Assembly: GCF_013522725.1 (NCBI RefSeq)
Contig: NZ_JAAMRF010000010.1
Span: forward strand, 1-64,000
Reading direction: 5' to 3'
Source of the DNA: Stutzerimonas azotifigens
Lineage (GTDB): Bacteria; Pseudomonadota; Gammaproteobacteria; Pseudomonadales; Pseudomonadaceae
DNA: 64,000 bases
Shown here: in pieces, positions 60,766 to 64,000 of the stretch
Numbering within the stretch: position 1 is the stretch's first letter
Layout of the letters: every line of letters starts with the position of its first letter
Program-made: the position numbers and the translations under genes
Notes under the pieces: model-generated
Seen by the model: only the letters and a program-made list of their open reading frames with translations
Told to the model about the DNA's origin: nothing
Database searches by the model: none

Positions 60766-60834
60766 TGTATTCCAGGTGGTATTCCAAGCGTTCAGCTGGT
60801 AATTTTTGGAATACACAAACAGCATTGGAATATA
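60766..60834. repeat. Four GGAATAC-type repeats before the integrase start
   Basis: TGTATTCCA (60766-60774), GGTATTCCA (60778-60786), TGGAATACA (60807-60815) and TGGAATATA (60826-60834) are two direct copies facing two inverted copies. They sit just before the int start codon. They may be integrase/excisionase arm sites or an autoregulatory operator. Confidence 0.6.
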
Positions 60835-60835
60835 C

Positions 60836-62092
60836 ATGGGCGCCCAAGCCACGCGGCTTTCAGACCTTAAAGTGAAGGCCGCCAAGCCTAAGGAAAAGGA
60901 CTACACGCTGACTGATGGCAACGGCCTTCAGTTGCGAGTGAGAATCAATGGCTCTCGGCTATGGAATTTCAACTACATCCATCCGGTGACGAAAAAACGG
61001 ATCAACATGGGGCTTGGCACCTTTCCCGAGGTGAGCCTGGCACAAGCGCGCAAACGAACCGTAGAAGCGAGAGAGCTTGTCGCGCAGGGGTTAGATCCGA
61101 AGGAAATGCGCGATGCTGATCGGCTGGCGAAGAAAGCAGCCACAGAACACACATTTAAGAACGTCGCGGCCGCATGGTTCGAGCTCAAAAAAGATTCAGT
61201 AACTTCGGCCTATGCCGAAGATATCTGGCGCTCGCTCACGCTTCACGTTTTCCCGGACCTAAGCGCCACTCCCATCTCCGCTATAACCGCACCGAAGGTT
61301 ATAAACCTGCTCAGGCCGCTTGAGACAAAAGGTAGCCTGGAGACCGTTAAACGCCTGACGCAGCGGCTCAACGAAATCATGACCTACGGGGTCAACTCGG
61401 GCCTGATTCACGCGAACCCACTCAGTGGCATTCGCTCGGTTTTCAAGAAACCGAAAAAGAAGAACATGGCGGCACTTGCTCCCGATGAGCTGAAAGAGCT
61501 CATGGTGGCAATTGCCAATGCCAGCATAAAAAGAACTACGCGCTGTCTTATCGAATGGCAACTCAACACCATGACTCGCCCGGCAGAAGCTGCTACCACA
61601 CGCTGGGCCGACATCGACTTCGAAAAGCGTATCTGGACGATCCCTGCTGAGCGCATGAAGAAACGCCGTACGCACATTATCCCGCTTACGGAGCAAGCGT
61701 TGGCGCTGCTGGAGGCAATCAAACCCTACAGCGGACACCGTGAATACGTGTTCCCTGCAGACCGGAACCCTCGCACCCACTGCAACAGCCAGACCGCCAA
61801 CATGGCGCTGAAGCGAATGGGCTTCGAAGGGCGCCTCGTCAGCCACGGCATGCGTTCGATGGCGAGCACCATCCTTAACGAGCATGGCTGGGACCCTGAA
61901 CTGATCGAAGTGGCACTTGCCCACGTCGACAAAGACGAGGTTCGCAGCGCCTATAACCGAGCAGACTACATAGAACGCAGACGCCCGATGATGACTTGGT
62001 GGAGTGAGCACATCCAAGAAGCTGCCACTGGCAACTTCTCAGTGTCAGGTATCAGGGAGAGCCGAGACAAAAAGCTCGTATCGATACGCTGA
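60836..62092 (+). CDS. P4-type tyrosine recombinase (island integrase)
   Basis: 418-aa integrase. It has an N-terminal DUF4102 arm-binding domain (RLSDLKVKAAKPKEKDYTLTDGNGLQLRVRINGSRLWNFNY), a core-binding domain (about 100-190) and a catalytic domain. The catalytic domain carries Arg in MTRPAEAATTRW, Lys near WTIPAERMKKRR, HxxR in SHGMRSMAS, a second His in LAHVDKDEVRSAY and the tyrosine region AYNRADY. The ATG at 60836 is preferred; a TTG at 60806 would extend it by ten residues into the repeats. Position directly after ssrA indicates site-specific integration there. Confidence 0.92.
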   Translation: MGAQATRLSDLKVKAAKPKEKDYTLTDGNGLQLRVRINGSRLWNFNYIHPVTKKRINMGLGTFPEVSLAQARKRTVEARELVAQGLDPKEMRDADRLAKKAATEHTFKNVAAAWFELKKDSVTSAYAEDIWRSLTLHVFPDLSATPISAITAPKVINLLRPLETKGSLETVKRLTQRLNEIMTYGVNSGLIHANPLSGIRSVFKKPKKKNMAALAPDELKELMVAIANASIKRTTRCLIEWQLNTMTRPAEAATTRWADIDFEKRIWTIPAERMKKRRTHIIPLTEQALALLEAIKPYSGHREYVFPADRNPRTHCNSQTANMALKRMGFEGRLVSHGMRSMASTILNEHGWDPELIEVALAHVDKDEVRSAYNRADYIERRRPMMTWWSEHIQEAATGNFSVSGIRESRDKKLVSIR

Positions 62093-62110
62093 TCAAGGGC
62101 TGATACCGGC

Positions 62111-62142
62111 CGCAAGCGATCTTCCGCCGTTAACCGCTTGCG
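62111..62142. terminator. Possible terminator between int and the helicase
   Basis: CGCAAGCG (62111-62118) and CGCTTGCG (62135-62142) are exact complements around a 16-base loop, between two convergent genes. No T-run is present, so the call is weak. Confidence 0.35.
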
Positions 62143-62187
62143 CTGAGAAGAGGGTAATCGAAAACACTTATGGCATCGGTTAACAGT

Positions 62188-64000
62188 TTACGGAATCGCT
62201 TCAAATTCCCCGTCAGCGAACCAGCCGTTGTCTTTAATTCGCGCTAGCGCTGCTGCAGGGTCGGATGACCAGAGGACAAGGGCAAGCGAGTCCTGAGCAC
62301 GGCTACAGGTAACGTACAAAAGACGTAACGTACGGTCGATGGTCGTTTCTTTGCCCTTCCCTACGTTATCTATGTCCGTCTTGCTGAGCTCCGTACCACC
62401 AAAAATCTTGTCGTAGGAAATCTGGTTGCCGCCAGCTAATTTGTCGTCCATCACAACCATGACATGGTGAAATTCAGAGCCCTTGACGACCTGATGGGTG
62501 GCCAGTATTGAATGCCCGGCAAGGTAGGTGCGGTACCTTTGTAACTGATTCCAAGGAGAGTCGAACAGTGCGCACCAGCCACGGCGCATCCGGTCTTGCC
62601 TTGACTCCTCTTCGCCTCTACCGGGTACTGGAGGTGGGGGCGTCTTGTCCGCGTATGCCGCCGAGAGACGATGATCAACCTCAAACAGCTTTGCTCTCAA
62701 GACCGGTTCAAGCACCTCCCCCACCGTCGAAATCGGATTTGCACAAGCTGCAGCGAAAACCCCAATGGCTAGAAGCATTTCGTCGACGCGTATTGCTCGC
62801 TCCGCCGTGCTCTCGGGCATGTCATCGAGACGGCCGTAGCGCCGAAAAACCTCTGTGACCTTGAACTCATCAACAGCGCCATCGGCACCAACGCACGCCT
62901 CTAGCTGGGCAAGTTCGTTCAATAGAACCTGTACTGCAGCTGGCCCCTTGTTTTCGCCGCTACCAGTAGGTGCGGCAGCATTCGGGTCGAGCAGGGCCAT
63001 GGCGCCAAACGCATCGAGAAACGAGCCGCGCGTTGCGACAAGCTTGTGTTCCAATGCGAGCAACTGGTACTCGCCTTGGCTCCAGGCGGCTGACCCGCTC
63101 ACCTCACGCATCTGATCTGCGCACCAGCGTTCACCGAGAACCTTATTTTCTGGAGAAAGCGACGTGTCGCCGACGTAGAGTCGGACAACCCCGCCCGTCT
63201 TCTCGGTTCTTGAATGTTGTTCCACGCCATTCGCAGGTTGAGTCCGACCTGCGAGCTCCGCTCCCCAAATGCTGTTGATGAGTGTGACAATTCGGAGCTG
63301 GCTGCGATGGTTCATCTGCAGTTCCGGCGTCGCCCAGCTCGGAGGAACCAGACTTGGAAGATCCGAATGTCCGTCGGTATAGATGCGCTGCCGGTGATCG
63401 CCGAGCAGTCCGAGAGTCAGGCCACTCCCTCTTGGCTCCGCAAGGCCCATCAAGGCATCTAACATGCCCTTCATTGTGTCTTGCGACTCGTCGATGAGCA
63501 CCACAGGGTGGCGGTCTTTGAGGATAGTCTGAAGCGTGGGCCTGTTCTTGAGGAGCCAGGCCGTTACGTCGAGAACATGCTTGTGGGCAAGCGCACCGGG
63601 ACCATACGTTTCTCGGTCCGGATGGTAAATGAACACATCCGTCCTCCTGAACCCTTCTATGTCCTGTTTGATTTCATCCAAGTCCCGCTGTTTTGCCGCC
63701 GTGATTCCTCTGGGCTTTGCTAGCGCTTCCGCCGTTTCCTTTTCGAGCTGAGCCTCCTTGAGTGCGATGAGAGCCGTGCGGATATCATCGTTGAATCCGC
63801 TGATGAGCTCCCAGCAAAAAGCGTGGATAGTGGAGACACATACCAAATCGTTGTCGCCGAGGCGCCCGCGAATGACCGCGACAGCGTTCTTCGTATACGT
63901 AACCACGCGTATTGAGCGCCCGTACATCCTCAAGTACCCCGCAAGTCGGCGGCCTTTCTCGTGCTCCACGACTCCTGTCATCCGACGTAGCACTTCTACG
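62188..64000 (-). CDS. UvrD/Rep-family superfamily-1 helicase, 5' end cut by window edge
   Basis: At least 603 codons, open to the right edge; the start and probably Walker A lie outside. Visible SF1A motifs are IRVVTYTKNAVAVIRGRL (Ia), STIHAFCW (Ib), PVVLIDESQDTM (II, DESQD), LGLLGDHRQRIYTDG (III), LQMNHRSQLRIVTLINSIW (IV), HQVVKGSEFHHVMVVMDD (V) and LLYVTCSRAQDSLALVLW (VI). A large insertion (about 290-450) separates motifs IV and V. Housekeeping UvrD/Rep do not sit in such islands. Gabija GajB and other defence helicases share this architecture, but the partner gene is not in view. Convergent with int. The GTG at 63993 is in frame but probably internal. Confidence 0.85.
   Translation of the reverse strand, partial: VEVLRRMTGVVEHEKGRRLAGYLRMYGRSIRVVTYTKNAVAVIRGRLGDNDLVCVSTIHAFCWELISGFNDDIRTALIALKEAQLEKETAEALAKPRGITAAKQRDLDEIKQDIEGFRRTDVFIYHPDRETYGPGALAHKHVLDVTAWLLKNRPTLQTILKDRHPVVLIDESQDTMKGMLDALMGLAEPRGSGLTLGLLGDHRQRIYTDGHSDLPSLVPPSWATPELQMNHRSQLRIVTLINSIWGAELAGRTQPANGVEQHSRTEKTGGVVRLYVGDTSLSPENKVLGERWCADQMREVSGSAAWSQGEYQLLALEHKLVATRGSFLDAFGAMALLDPNAAAPTGSGENKGPAAVQVLLNELAQLEACVGADGAVDEFKVTEVFRRYGRLDDMPESTAERAIRVDEMLLAIGVFAAACANPISTVGEVLEPVLRAKLFEVDHRLSAAYADKTPPPPVPGRGEEESRQDRMRRGWCALFDSPWNQLQRYRTYLAGHSILATHQVVKGSEFHHVMVVMDDKLAGGNQISYDKIFGGTELSKTDIDNVGKGKETTIDRTLRLLYVTCSRAQDSLALVLWSSDPAAALARIKDNGWFADGEFEAIP

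Noticed and set aside
62188..64000. Assigning the helicase to Gabija (gajB)
   Set aside because: The family resemblance is general to UvrD-like helicases. No gajA-like OLD nuclease is visible, and the protein is longer than a typical GajB.

Overview
The window looks like a chromosomal segment of a Pseudomonas-type gammaproteobacterium, most likely the Stutzerimonas (Pseudomonas stutzeri) group. The basis is a GC-rich, densely coding sequence whose gene order follows the Pseudomonas aeruginosa block from msrPQ-pssA-ilvCHI through to the lactate genes, a PrrF-type iron sRNA next to a cyclic-nucleotide-binding protein, a TTG-initiated carA, and a tmRNA tag ending ALAA. The species call is inference from recalled gene order and was not tested by a search.

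Layout. 1-290 holds two tandem minus-strand promoters that must feed an rRNA operon just off the left edge. 293-6250 (minus): msrQ/msrP (periplasmic Met-sulfoxide repair), pssA, and the branched-chain amino acid operon ilvI-ilvH-ilvC. 6647-12751: a DUF4124 protein, the peptidoglycan set mrcB (PBP1b)-lpoP-like-yqcC, an APH/P-loop fusion protein and a TfoX C-terminal-domain protein. 12852-21764 (plus): cbpA-like, PrrF sRNA under a Fur box, acetyl-CoA synthetase, an MpaB-family protein, a thiolase, a large DUF748 envelope protein and two DUF2845 paralogues. 21830-36793 (minus): a BON protein and then a classical information-processing cluster. In transcription order this is ftsH, folP, glmM, tpiA, secG, tRNA-Leu, tRNA-fMet, rimP, nusA, infB, rbfA, truB, rpsO, pnp. 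37020-37416 is a decayed rlmE gene. 37591-48271: yhbY, then greA-carB-carA-dapB-dnaJ-dnaK-grpE, with two sigma-32 promoters for grpE and dnaK. 48485-52752: recN (with a LexA box), fur, bamE/omlA, rnfH, ratA, smpB. 52765-59650: the lactate module lldR / lldP-lldD-dld with two LldR-type operators. 59836-60652: a small secreted protein and ssrA (tmRNA). 60653-64000: the left end of a genomic island inserted at the 3' end of ssrA, with a P4-type integrase and a UvrD-family helicase cut by the window edge.

Most of the window is conserved core genome. The points that deserve a second look are: (1) the rlmE (23S rRNA U2552 methyltransferase) pseudogene between ftsH and yhbY; (2) the ssrA-borne island whose first cargo gene is a superfamily-1 helicase of the kind seen in defence systems; (3) a carA leader with a terminator-like hairpin inside a 33-codon ORF that overlaps the carA start; (4) the paired lactate operators and a 23-codon ORF overlapping the lldP start.
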